From Xanthomonas populi (lineage in GTDB: Bacteria > Pseudomonadota > Gammaproteobacteria > Xanthomonadales > Xanthomonadaceae): a stretch of DNA of 64,000 bases. A model generated the notes under the pieces. The model was not told the DNA's origin. It ran no database searches and was given only the letters and a program-made list of their open reading frames with translations. Of this stretch, positions 43,428 to 51,706 are shown piece by piece. A program made the position numbers and the translations under genes. Where the stretch lies: assembly GCF_002940065.1 (NCBI RefSeq), contig NZ_MDEJ01000005.1:1-64000 (forward strand), given 5' to 3'. The stretch's first letter is position 1, and every line of letters starts with the position of its first letter.

Positions 43428-44552
43428 ATGTCCGAGTCCGAAGACGGCGGCGAACGTACAGAACTTCCCACCGAAAAACGCCTGCGCGAAGCCCGCGAAC
43501 AGGGCAACATCCCGCAGTCGCGCGAGTTGTCCACCGCTGCGGTGTTCGGCGCCGGCGTGTTCGCACTGATGGCATTGGCCAGCGGCATCGGCGACGGCGC
43601 GAGTGTCTGGATGAAGAACGCACTCAGTCCGGACCCGAAAATGCGCGAAAACCCGATGGCGCTGTTCGGCCATTTCGGCGACCTGCTGCTGCAACTGTTG
43701 TGGGTGATGGTGCCGCTCATCGGCATCTGCCTGGCCGCCGGCCTGGCGGGCCCACTGCTGATGAGCGGGCTGCATTTTTCCAGCAAGGCGATCATGCCCG
43801 ACCTCACCAAGCTCAGCCCCATGAGCGGGATCAAGCGCATGTGGGGCAGTCACGCCCTGGCCGAGCTGGTCAAGTCGGTGCTGCGGCTGCTGTTCGTCGG
43901 CCTGGCCGCCAGCCTGTGCATCTCCAAAGGCCTGCACGGCCTGCGTTCGCTGGTGAACCAGCCGCTGGAACAAGCCGTCGGCAACGGCCTGGACTTCACC
44001 AAGAGCCTGCTGTTCTACACCGCCGGCGCCTTGGTGCTGCTGGCCGCCATCGACGCGCCCTACCAGAAGTGGAACTGGATGCGCAAGCTCAAGATGACTC
44101 GCGAAGAGATCAAGCGCGAGATGAAGGAAAGCGAGGGCAATCCGGAGGTGAAGGGCCGCATCCGCCAGATGCAGATGTCGCAGCGCCAGATGATGGAAGC
44201 GGTGCCCAAGGCCGACGTGGTGCTGATGAATCCAACCCACTACGCGGTGGCGCTCAAGTACGAAGGCGGCAAGATGCGCGCCCCGATCGTGGTGGCCAAG
44301 GGCGTGGACGAAATGGCCTTCCGCATCCGCGAAGTCTGCGAACAACACCGGGTGTCGATCGTCACCGCGCCTCCTTTGGCACGCGCCTTGTATAGGGAAG
44401 CTCACATTGGCAAGGAAATTCCCGTGAGACTCTATTCGGTCGTGGCCCAGGTACTTTCCTACGTCTACCAGTTGCGCGGCTGGGACGGCGGCCCGATGCC
44501 GGAATTGCCGTCTCTTGAAGTGGATGAGTTCGGCAAGGGAGCCAGCGCATGA
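43428..44552 (+). CDS. flhB: FlhB, export specificity switch
   Basis: A 374-residue inner-membrane protein with four transmembrane helices and a cytoplasmic domain that cleaves itself at NPTH (residues 268-271), allowing the switch from hook to filament export under FliK control. The N-terminal SEDGGERTELPTEKRLREAR segment is conserved. Overlaps flhA by four bases. Confidence 0.97.
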   Translation: MSESEDGGERTELPTEKRLREAREQGNIPQSRELSTAAVFGAGVFALMALASGIGDGASVWMKNALSPDPKMRENPMALFGHFGDLLLQLLWVMVPLIGICLAAGLAGPLLMSGLHFSSKAIMPDLTKLSPMSGIKRMWGSHALAELVKSVLRLLFVGLAASLCISKGLHGLRSLVNQPLEQAVGNGLDFTKSLLFYTAGALVLLAAIDAPYQKWNWMRKLKMTREEIKREMKESEGNPEVKGRIRQMQMSQRQMMEAVPKADVVLMNPTHYAVALKYEGGKMRAPIVVAKGVDEMAFRIREVCEQHRVSIVTAPPLARALYREAHIGKEIPVRLYSVVAQVLSYVYQLRGWDGGPMPELPSLEVDEFGKGASA

Positions 44553-46621
44553 GCGCCCAACCCGCCCCGTTGAATGCTCGTCGCATCATGGAGTTGCTGC
44601 GCAACGGCCTGGGCGCCCCGCTGGCGCTGATGGCCATGCTGGCCGCACCGGTGCTGGATGCCTTGTTCACCTTCAACATCGCCATCTCGCTGATGGTGCT
44701 GCTGGCGGTGATCTACGTGCAGCGCCCGCTGGAATTCACCATTTTCCCGATCGTGCTGTTGATGACCACGATGCTGCGCCTGGCCCTGAACGTCGCCTCC
44801 AGCCGCGTGATCCTGATCAACGGCCAGGACGGCCACGCCGCCGCCGGCAAGGTCATTGAAGCATTCGGCCAGTTCGTCATCGGCGGCAATTACGCAGTCG
44901 GCATCGTGGTGTTCGCGATCCTGACCATCATCAACTTCGTGGTCATCACCAAGGGTGCCGGGCGCGTGTCGGAAGTGACCGCGCGCTTCATCCTGGACGC
45001 CATGCCCGGCAAGCAGATGGCGATCGATGCAGACCTCAACGCCGGTTTGCTGACGCGTGAGGAAGCCAAGGCCCGTCGCGAAGAAGTCCGCGAAGAAGCC
45101 GACTTCTACGGCGCGATGGACGGCGCCAACAAGTTCATCCGCGGCGACGCCATCGCCGCCATCATGATTTTGTTCATCAATCTCATCGGCGGCATGGCGG
45201 TGGGCATGTTCCAGCACGGCATGAGCTTTGTGGATGCCGCCTCCACCTACACCCTGCTGTCGATCGGTGACGGTTTGGTGGCGCAGCTGCCGGCCTTGCT
45301 GGTGTCCTCCTCGGTCGCCTTGCTAGTGACCCGCGCCTCGCGGGCGCAGGACATGCGCGGCGCCATGATCAGCCAGGTGTTCGGCCAGCACCGCGCGTCG
45401 GCGGTGGCTGCGGCCATCCTGGGCCTGGTCGGTCTGGTACCGGGCATGCCGAACGTCGCGTTTTTGACGCTCGGCCTGATCCTGGGTGTGATCGCCTGGA
45501 AAATGTACAAGCGCAGCCTGGTCATCCCGCCCACCGGCGACCCCGCCACCGACCCCAAGGCCGCCGCGGCCGCCACTGCCGCACAGGCCAGTTCGGAACT
45601 GAGCTGGGACGAGCTGCGCCCGATCGACCCGCTGGGCCTGGAAGTGGGCTATCGGCTGATCCCGCTGGTGGACAAGAATCAGGGCGGCGAACTGATGGCG
45701 CGCATCAAGGGCGTGCGCCGCAAGCTCACACAGGACATCGGCTTTCTGGTCCCCCCGGTGCATATCCGCGACAACCTGGAGCTGTCGGCCAACGCCTATC
45801 GGCTGCTGGTACACGGTGTGCCGGTGTCCACCGCCGAAATCTATCCCGATCGCGAACTGGCGCTGGACCCGGGCGGCGCGCTCGGCCAGCTCGACGGCAT
45901 TCCCGGCAAGGACCCCGCCTTCGGCCTGGATGCCACCTGGATCCAGCCGCATCAGCGCGCCTATGCCGAATCGATGGGCTACACCGTGGTCGACCCGGCC
46001 ACCGTCATCGCCACCCACCTGTCGCACCTGATCCGCGAACACGCACCGGAACTGCTCGGTCACGAGGAAGTACAGCAGCTGCTGGCGACCCTGGCCAAGA
46101 CCGCGCCGAAGATGGTCGAAGATCTCACCCCCAAGGCGCTGCCGTTGTCGGTGGTGGTGCGCGTATTGCAGAACCTGCTGATCGAGCGCATCCCGGTGCG
46201 CCAGCTGCGCAAGATCGTCGAAGCGCTGGTCGAACACGCCCCGCACAGCCAGGACCCGACCACCCTCACCGCCGCGGTGCGCACCTCGCTGGGCCGCTTC
46301 ATCGTGCAGGAAATCGCCGGCATGTCGGCCGAGCTGCCTGTCTACACGTTGGCCCCGCAGCTGGAGCGTGTGCTGCAGGAATCCACCCATGGCAACGGCG
46401 TGGCGCTGGAACCCGGCCTGGCCGAGCGCCTGCATCAAAGCCTGGCAGATTGCGTCGGCAAGCAGGAAGCCCGCAACGAACCGGCGGTGGTGCTGGTGCC
46501 CGGCCCGGTCCGCGCCGCGCTGGCGCGCCTGGTCCGCCACAGCGTGCCGACCCTATCGGTACTGGCGTACAGCGAAGTGCCCGAAGACAAGCGCCTGAAG
46601 CTGGTGGGTACGATCAGCTGA
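44549..46621 (+). CDS. flhA: FlhA, export-gate platform protein
   Basis: A 690-residue protein with eight transmembrane helices (1-330) and a large cytoplasmic ring domain that docks chaperone-substrate complexes. Conserved FHIPEP-type text includes LRLALNVASSRVILINGQDG and AMPGKQMAIDADLNAGL. The frame is intact. Last gene of flhBA. Confidence 0.97.
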   Translation: MSAQPAPLNARRIMELLRNGLGAPLALMAMLAAPVLDALFTFNIAISLMVLLAVIYVQRPLEFTIFPIVLLMTTMLRLALNVASSRVILINGQDGHAAAGKVIEAFGQFVIGGNYAVGIVVFAILTIINFVVITKGAGRVSEVTARFILDAMPGKQMAIDADLNAGLLTREEAKARREEVREEADFYGAMDGANKFIRGDAIAAIMILFINLIGGMAVGMFQHGMSFVDAASTYTLLSIGDGLVAQLPALLVSSSVALLVTRASRAQDMRGAMISQVFGQHRASAVAAAILGLVGLVPGMPNVAFLTLGLILGVIAWKMYKRSLVIPPTGDPATDPKAAAAATAAQASSELSWDELRPIDPLGLEVGYRLIPLVDKNQGGELMARIKGVRRKLTQDIGFLVPPVHIRDNLELSANAYRLLVHGVPVSTAEIYPDRELALDPGGALGQLDGIPGKDPAFGLDATWIQPHQRAYAESMGYTVVDPATVIATHLSHLIREHAPELLGHEEVQQLLATLAKTAPKMVEDLTPKALPLSVVVRVLQNLLIERIPVRQLRKIVEALVEHAPHSQDPTTLTAAVRTSLGRFIVQEIAGMSAELPVYTLAPQLERVLQESTHGNGVALEPGLAERLHQSLADCVGKQEARNEPAVVLVPGPVRAALARLVRHSVPTLSVLAYSEVPEDKRLKLVGTIS

Positions 46622-46666
46622 GCCAGCCGACAGACCGGCGCGTGCGCAAACGCCGGTGCGTCCTTT

Positions 46667-46733
46667 CTGATCACTCGCTGGAACTCGCTTTTTGTCATCT
46701 CTGATCACTCGTTGGAACTGGCTTTTTGTCGTC
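46667..46733. repeat. Direct repeat pair of about 34 bp
   Basis: CTGATCACTCGCTGGAACTC...TTTTTGTC (46667-46700) is followed at once by CTGATCACTCGTTGGAACTG...TTTTTGTC (46701-46733), with three to four differences. Short TGATCA palindromes lie in each unit. Function unknown. Confidence 0.75.
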
Positions 46734-46789
46734 GCCAGATCCTGCCGACGGCAACGCAGTGTCGAGCGCGACCAAGTGCCCTGGCTCCG

Positions 46790-46809
46790 TAGGAGCGACC
46801 CCGGTCGCG
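46790..46809. repeat. GTAG-type REP palindrome
   Basis: GTAGGAGCGACC followed by GGTCGC forms a six-base-pair stem (46796-46801 with 46804-46809) headed by the GTAG tetranucleotide, the layout of REP elements that are dispersed in Stenotrophomonas, Pseudomonas and Xanthomonas. A matching repeat elsewhere in the genome would be expected. Confidence 0.65.
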
Positions 46810-47167
46810 ACGCGGCACTCACGCAAAAACATGAGCACCCGGAATCGCGTTCAGGCGTCCGACCAGCCCGCCAGCGAGCGCGCCTAGGACAGCGACCGAC
46901 CGCAGAACCCCAGCGCCAGAAAGCCGCCACTCGTCCACAGATCCAACCGATTGCATGCCACGGGCGGTTTCGCGGCTTTCAGCACGTTCCAAAGCGTGGG
47001 GTCTGGCCAGACCACCCACCCCGCCACATCACAGCGCCAACGCCTAACAAGCCCACGGAAAAGTCAATCAATCCATTGACTTGCAGCCAGGCGGCCGCGT
47101 CCAGAGCACGCCCTGCGCTCCGTTCCGAACCTGCGGATCTGCGCGCCGGAAACCCAGCACCGCGTTT

Positions 47168-47183
47168 TGGCACGCCGCGTGCA
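47168..47183 (+). promoter_or_regulatory. Sigma-54 promoter of the flhF operon
   Basis: TGGCACG at 47168-47174, four bases, GTGCA at 47179-47183. The -24 half is perfect, the -12 half has GTGC for TTGC. It lies about 160 bases before flhF, leaving a long leader, and would drive flhF-flhG-fliA-cheYZA. Confidence 0.75.
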
Positions 47184-47341
47184 TTAGCTCTGGCGAGACC
47201 GCAGACAGCTTGATCGCTGCGGGGCGTAGCAGGACTTGGAACAACCGAACGGGACAGGCAACTCATGACGCTGGCAACACACCCACATTCATCGCGCACC
47301 CGTCCGGCGTCCTGCGGGTCCCGTTCTTGGAGGCACTTCGC

Positions 47342-49021
47342 ATGAAAATCAAACGCTTCGTTGCCCCGGACATGCGCACCGCATTCCGCATGGTGCGTGA
47401 AGAGCACGGTCCGGATGCCGTGATCCTGTCCAACCGCCGTACCGCCGAAGGCATCGAGATCGTCGCTGCCAGCAACTACGACGAAGAACTCGTGCAGCGC
47501 GCTCTGGAAACCGCGCGCTCCGAGACCTCGGCTGCGGCACAGATCGAACAGGCGCCTGCCCAGCATGCGCCGGTCCAGCACACCCCGGCCAGGCCGGCCG
47601 CGCCGGTCCACGCCCCGCTGAAGCCGGCCAGCGACGCCGACAGCAGCCAGCGTCAGCGCGTTGCCAGCGCTGCCGACGACATGATTGCCGCGATGGCGCT
47701 GCGCCAGCCGGTCAACGTGCGACGCCCGGCGGCAGTCGCCGCACCGGTGCGGACTGCCAGCGCCCCATCGGCTGCCGCCCAGGGGCTGGCCCACGCCTTT
47801 GCGGTTGCCGCCGCACCGCGCCAGGAACACGCGCTGTCGGCAGTGCCGGAACAACTATTCGCCGACTTCCTGACCACTGCGCCGGTACAGGCACCGGTGC
47901 ACGCTGCCCCGGTGCAGGCACGCACGCCGATCATGGCCGCCGCTCTGGTCACTCACGCCTCTTATGGGCAGGACGACGACGAGCAGGACGACGCCAGCTT
48001 CGACATGGACGACGCCCTGCCGCAGATCCTGCCGCCGGCCGCGTTGCCGCCGCTGGTGGTCGCCCCGGTCGCCCTGGCCGCCGTGCCGGTCGCCGCCGCA
48101 CCGTTGCCGCAGAACGACGAAGAACTCAAGCAGCTGCGCGGTGAGCTGGCGCTGATGCGTCAGATGATCGAGCGCGAAATGAACCGCCTCACCGACGAGC
48201 GCCTGCGTGGCTCCCCGGTGCGTGCGCAGGCCCTGGAGCTGATGGACGACTATGGCTTCGACGCCGGTCTGATCCGCGATGTGGCCCTGCAGATCCCCGC
48301 CGATACCGAATTGCACCGCGGCCGCGGGCTGATGCTGGGCTTGTTGTCAAAGCGTCTGCAAGTGGCCCCGGTCGACCCGCTGGAACGTGGCGGGGTGATC
48401 GCCCTGGTCGGCCCGACCGGCGCCGGCAAGACCACCACCATCGCCAAGCTCGCCCAGCGCTTCGCCGCCCAGCACGCCCCGCGCGACGTGGCGCTGGTCA
48501 CCACCGACACCCAGCGCGTCGGCGGCCGCGAGCAGCTGCACAGCTACGGCCGGCAGCTCGGCATCGCGGTGCACGAGGCCGACAGCGCCGAGAGCCTGCT
48601 GGAACTGCTCGAGCGCCTGCGCGACTACAAGCTGGTGCTGATCGACACCGCCGGCATGGGCCAGCGCGACCGCGCCCTGGCCGCAGAGCTGAATTGGCTG
48701 CGCGCCGCACACCAGGTCACCTCGCTGCTGGTGCTGCCCGCCAACGCCCATTTTTCCGACCTCGACGAGGTCGTACGCCGCTTCGCCCACGCCAAACCCC
48801 AAGGCGTGGTGCTGACCAAACTCGACGAGACCGGCCGCTTCGGCAGCGCCTTGTCGGTGGTGGTCGACCACCAACTGCCCATCACCTGGGTGACTGACGG
48901 ACAGCGGGTCCCCGAGGACCTGCACCGCGCCAATGCCGCCAGTCTCGTTCTTCGTCTTGAAGATTTACGGCGCGCTGCCGATAAGCCCTGTACTCCGGAG
49001 TACAACCATGCAGTCGCGTGA
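47342..49021 (+). CDS. flhF: FlhF, SRP-type GTPase for polar flagellum placement
   Basis: A 559-residue GTPase that marks the cell pole for flagellar assembly. The basic N-terminus (MKIKRFVAPDMRTAFRMVRE) and a long Ala/Pro/Gln-rich linker (about 65-260) precede the NG domain (about 290-555) with P-loop VGPTGAGKTTTIAKLA and VLIDTAGMGQRD. The ATG at 47342 is chosen because conserved text begins there. Overlaps flhG by 14 bases. Confidence 0.95.
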   Translation: MKIKRFVAPDMRTAFRMVREEHGPDAVILSNRRTAEGIEIVAASNYDEELVQRALETARSETSAAAQIEQAPAQHAPVQHTPARPAAPVHAPLKPASDADSSQRQRVASAADDMIAAMALRQPVNVRRPAAVAAPVRTASAPSAAAQGLAHAFAVAAAPRQEHALSAVPEQLFADFLTTAPVQAPVHAAPVQARTPIMAAALVTHASYGQDDDEQDDASFDMDDALPQILPPAALPPLVVAPVALAAVPVAAAPLPQNDEELKQLRGELALMRQMIEREMNRLTDERLRGSPVRAQALELMDDYGFDAGLIRDVALQIPADTELHRGRGLMLGLLSKRLQVAPVDPLERGGVIALVGPTGAGKTTTIAKLAQRFAAQHAPRDVALVTTDTQRVGGREQLHSYGRQLGIAVHEADSAESLLELLERLRDYKLVLIDTAGMGQRDRALAAELNWLRAAHQVTSLLVLPANAHFSDLDEVVRRFAHAKPQGVVLTKLDETGRFGSALSVVVDHQLPITWVTDGQRVPEDLHRANAASLVLRLEDLRRAADKPCTPEYNHAVA

Positions 49022-49892
49022 ATACGCCAAGCTGACCAACGCCTTCCCCCTGACGGCGACCCGTCCCGAGCCCTTGGGCCCGGTACGCACCATTGCCGTG
49101 ACCGGTGGCAAGGGCGGCGTGGGTAAAACCAATATCTCCGCCAACCTGGCGGTAGCCCTTGCCGAGATGGGCAAGCGCACCCTGCTGCTCGACGCCGACC
49201 TTGGCCTGGCCAACCTGGACGTGGTCTTGGGCCTGTCGCCCAAGTTCACCCTGGCCGACCTGATCGCCGGCCGCTGCACGCTGGACGAAGTCATCATCGA
49301 AGGCCCCGGCGGCGTGTTGGTGGTTCCGGCCGCCTCCGGTCGCCGCCACATGGCCGAACTGGCCCCGGCGCACCACATCGGCCTGGTCAACGTGTTCTCC
49401 GAACTGGAACGCGACCTGGACATCATGGTCATCGACACCGCCGCCGGCATCACCGACAGCGTGCTGACCTTCTGCCAGGCCGCCCAGGACACCGTGGTGG
49501 TGGTCTGCGACGAACCGGCTTCGATCACCGACGCCTACGCGCTGATCAAGGTGCTCTCGCGCGAACGTGGCGTAGACCGCCTGCAGATCATCGCCAACAT
49601 GGTGCGCGACCCCAACGAAGGCCGCCTGCTGTACGACAAGCTGTCGCGGGTCTGCGAAAAATTCCTCGGCGACGTGTCGCTGAACTACCTCGGCCACGTG
49701 CCGCAGGACGACTGGCTGCGTCTGTCGGTACAGCGTCAGCAACCGGTCATCAAGGCCTACCCCAGCAGTCCGTCGGCGCAGGCCATTGCAGAAATCGCAC
49801 GCCGCACCTCGCGCTGGCAGGCACCGAGCGTGCCCCGCGGCAACGTCGAATTCTTTGTCGAACGCATCATCCAACGGGGGGTTGCAGCATGA
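49008..49892 (+). CDS. flhG: FlhG/FleN, MinD-type ATPase limiting flagellar number
   Basis: A 294-residue MinD/ParA-type ATPase that restrains FlhF and FleQ so that a single polar flagellum forms. The deviant Walker A (GGKGGVGKTN) and the switch text DADLGLANLDVVLGL and IDTAAGITDSV are present. The ATG at 49008 has CGGAG at 48996-49000; the longer frame from 48933 overlaps flhF further and adds unconserved residues. Overlaps fliA by four bases. Confidence 0.95.
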   Translation: MQSREYAKLTNAFPLTATRPEPLGPVRTIAVTGGKGGVGKTNISANLAVALAEMGKRTLLLDADLGLANLDVVLGLSPKFTLADLIAGRCTLDEVIIEGPGGVLVVPAASGRRHMAELAPAHHIGLVNVFSELERDLDIMVIDTAAGITDSVLTFCQAAQDTVVVVCDEPASITDAYALIKVLSRERGVDRLQIIANMVRDPNEGRLLYDKLSRVCEKFLGDVSLNYLGHVPQDDWLRLSVQRQQPVIKAYPSSPSAQAIAEIARRTSRWQAPSVPRGNVEFFVERIIQRGVAA

Positions 49893-50662
49893 GTACCGCT
49901 ACCGCTACCGCAAACACGGCCACCGCGCAGTACCGTGCAGTGCAACGCAACAACGCCAACGACATCGTCACCCAGCACGCCGATCTTGTTCGCCGCATCG
50001 CGCACCATCTGGCCGCGCGCCTGCCGGCGAGCGTGGAAGTGGACGATTTGATCCAGGCCGGCATGATGGGCCTGATCGAAGCCTCGCGCAGTTACGACGC
50101 CGAGCAGGGCGCGTCGTTCGAGACCTACGCCTCGATCCGTATCCGCGGCTCGATGATCGACGAGATTCGTCGTGGCGACTGGGTGCCGCGCTCGGTGCAC
50201 CGCCGTGCCCGCGACGCTGCCGCTGCAGTACGCAAGATCGAGCAGCACACCGGCCGCGCCGCCGCCGCCACCGAAGTGGCCGCTGCGATGGAAATGCCGC
50301 TGCCCGATTACCTGCGTCTGATGGAAGATGCCGCCCGCGGCCAGGTGCTGAGCCTGGAGTCGCGGATCGAAGATCACGGCGAGTTGGACACCACCGCCAA
50401 AGGTGGCCCCAACCCGCAGCAAATGATGGAGCGTGGCGAATTCGGCCGCGAGCTAGGCAAGGCCATCGGTCAATTGCCCGAGCGCGAGCAGCTGGTGCTG
50501 TCGCTGTATTACGAACAGGAATTGAACCTGAAGGAAATCGGCGCCGTGCTCGGTGTCAGCGAGTCGCGTGTGTGCCAGATCCATGGCCAGGCGGTGGTGC
50601 GTCTGCGCGGCCGCCTCAAGGTCTTCGAACTGGCCGATGCCGGTGTCGAAATTGACGAATAA
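49889..50662 (+). CDS. fliA: FliA, sigma-28 factor
   Basis: A 257-residue flagellar sigma factor. Region 2 (DLVRRIAHHLAARLPASVEV; YASIRIRGSMIDEIRRGDWV), region 3 and region 4 (ELNLKEIGAVLGVSESRVCQ) are all present. It should recognise the GCCGATAC-type promoters of fliC, fliD, fliS, motC and the STAS gene. Ordered after flhG as in Pseudomonas and other polarly flagellated bacteria. Confidence 0.97.
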   Translation: MSTATATANTATAQYRAVQRNNANDIVTQHADLVRRIAHHLAARLPASVEVDDLIQAGMMGLIEASRSYDAEQGASFETYASIRIRGSMIDEIRRGDWVPRSVHRRARDAAAAVRKIEQHTGRAAAATEVAAAMEMPLPDYLRLMEDAARGQVLSLESRIEDHGELDTTAKGGPNPQQMMERGEFGRELGKAIGQLPEREQLVLSLYYEQELNLKEIGAVLGVSESRVCQIHGQAVVRLRGRLKVFELADAGVEIDE

Positions 50663-50685
50663 TTTTTTCGTGTTAGGAGCTTGAT

Positions 50686-51078
50686 GTGAACAAGAACATG
50701 CGGATTCTGATCGTGGACGACTTTTCGACGATGCGACGTATCGTCAAGAATCTGTTGGCGGATCTCGGCTTCACCAATACTGCGGAGGCCGAAGACGGCA
50801 ACAGCGCACTGGCTGCCTTGCGGGCCGGCCCGTTCGATTTCGTGGTGACCGACTGGAACATGCCCGGCATGACCGGTATCGACCTGCTGCGCAACATCCG
50901 CGCCGACGCCAAGCTCAAGCACCTGCCGGTCATGATGGTAACCGCCGAAGCCAAGCGCGAGCAGATCATCGAAGCCGCCCAGTGCGGCGTGAACGGCTAC
51001 ATCATCAAGCCGTTCACCGCGCAGACGCTGGAAGAAAAGCTGGGCAAGGTGTTCGAACGTCTGGCGGCGAACGCCTGA
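50686..51078 (+). CDS. cheY: CheY, chemotaxis response regulator
   Basis: A 130-residue receiver with Asp11-Asp12, phospho-acceptor Asp56 (VVTDWNMPG) and Lys in YIIKPFTA. Start is GTG with AGGAG at 50675-50679. As the copy next to cheZ and cheA it is the likeliest motor-binding CheY. Its stop overlaps the cheZ ATG. Confidence 0.94.
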   Translation: MNKNMRILIVDDFSTMRRIVKNLLADLGFTNTAEAEDGNSALAALRAGPFDFVVTDWNMPGMTGIDLLRNIRADAKLKHLPVMMVTAEAKREQIIEAAQCGVNGYIIKPFTAQTLEEKLGKVFERLAANA

Positions 51079-51704
51079 TGAACGCCACCATGGAGACCAA
51101 CGCCGAACGCGCCGCATTGATCGAACGCCTGCAAGGCGCGCTCGATGCACTGGAAAGCGGTGACGAAGCCGCATGGAAGCGCGAGGTCGATCACCTTGCC
51201 GCCTTGCGGACCCGCCCGATGATGCAGGGCCTGAGCCGGCTCGCGCGCGAACTCGGCCAGGCGCTGGGCGAACTGCCCACCGTGCCCGAAGAAGCCGGCG
51301 AACTGGACGATGCCTGTTCGCGCCTGGACCACGTGGTGGAAATGACCGAAAAGGCCAGCCATCGCACGCTGGATCTGGTCGAAGAATGCCGTGAGCTGGC
51401 CAACCAGCTGCGCGACGGCGGCCTCAATCAGGACCAGGGCGCGCTGATGGACAAGATGCGCCGCAACCTGACCGAACTGTCGCTGGCGCAGAGCTACCAG
51501 GACCTTAGCGGGCAGATCATCCGTCGCGTTGCCGGCATCGTGCGGCGCGTGCATGAAGGCTTCGGTGCGCTCGGCCTACCGCCGAAAAGCACCGAGCCGA
51601 AGAAAGACGACGGCGGTCTTGCCGGTCCTGCAGTCAAGGGCCTGGACCGTCACGCGGTGTCGCAAGACGACGCCGATGACCTGCTGTCCGGATTGGGGTT
51701 GTAA
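51078..51704 (+). CDS. cheZ: CheZ, CheY-P phosphatase
   Basis: A 208-residue four-helix-bundle phosphatase. The catalytic Gln region reads SLAQSYQDLSGQIIRRV and the C-terminal CheY-binding peptide DDADDLLSGLGL is intact after a flexible Lys/Asp-rich linker. The ATG at 51078 overlaps the cheY stop; longer frames are cheY shadow. Confidence 0.94.
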   Translation: MNATMETNAERAALIERLQGALDALESGDEAAWKREVDHLAALRTRPMMQGLSRLARELGQALGELPTVPEEAGELDDACSRLDHVVEMTEKASHRTLDLVEECRELANQLRDGGLNQDQGALMDKMRRNLTELSLAQSYQDLSGQIIRRVAGIVRRVHEGFGALGLPPKSTEPKKDDGGLAGPAVKGLDRHAVSQDDADDLLSGLGL

Positions 51705-51706
51705 CC

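Larger units (their letters stand above)
46622..47341. other. 720-bp gap between flhA and flhF, no gene
   Basis: It holds a 34-base direct repeat pair (46667-46733), a GTAG-type palindrome (46790-46809) and a sigma-54 promoter (47168-47183). Open frames here have no domain or ribosome site and overlap the repeats, and a long minus-strand frame is a shadow of flhF. Confidence 0.6.

Noticed and set aside
47081..47341. N-terminal extension of FlhF
   Set aside because: It would include the sigma-54 promoter and has no conserved residues; the family start is MKIKRF at 47342.
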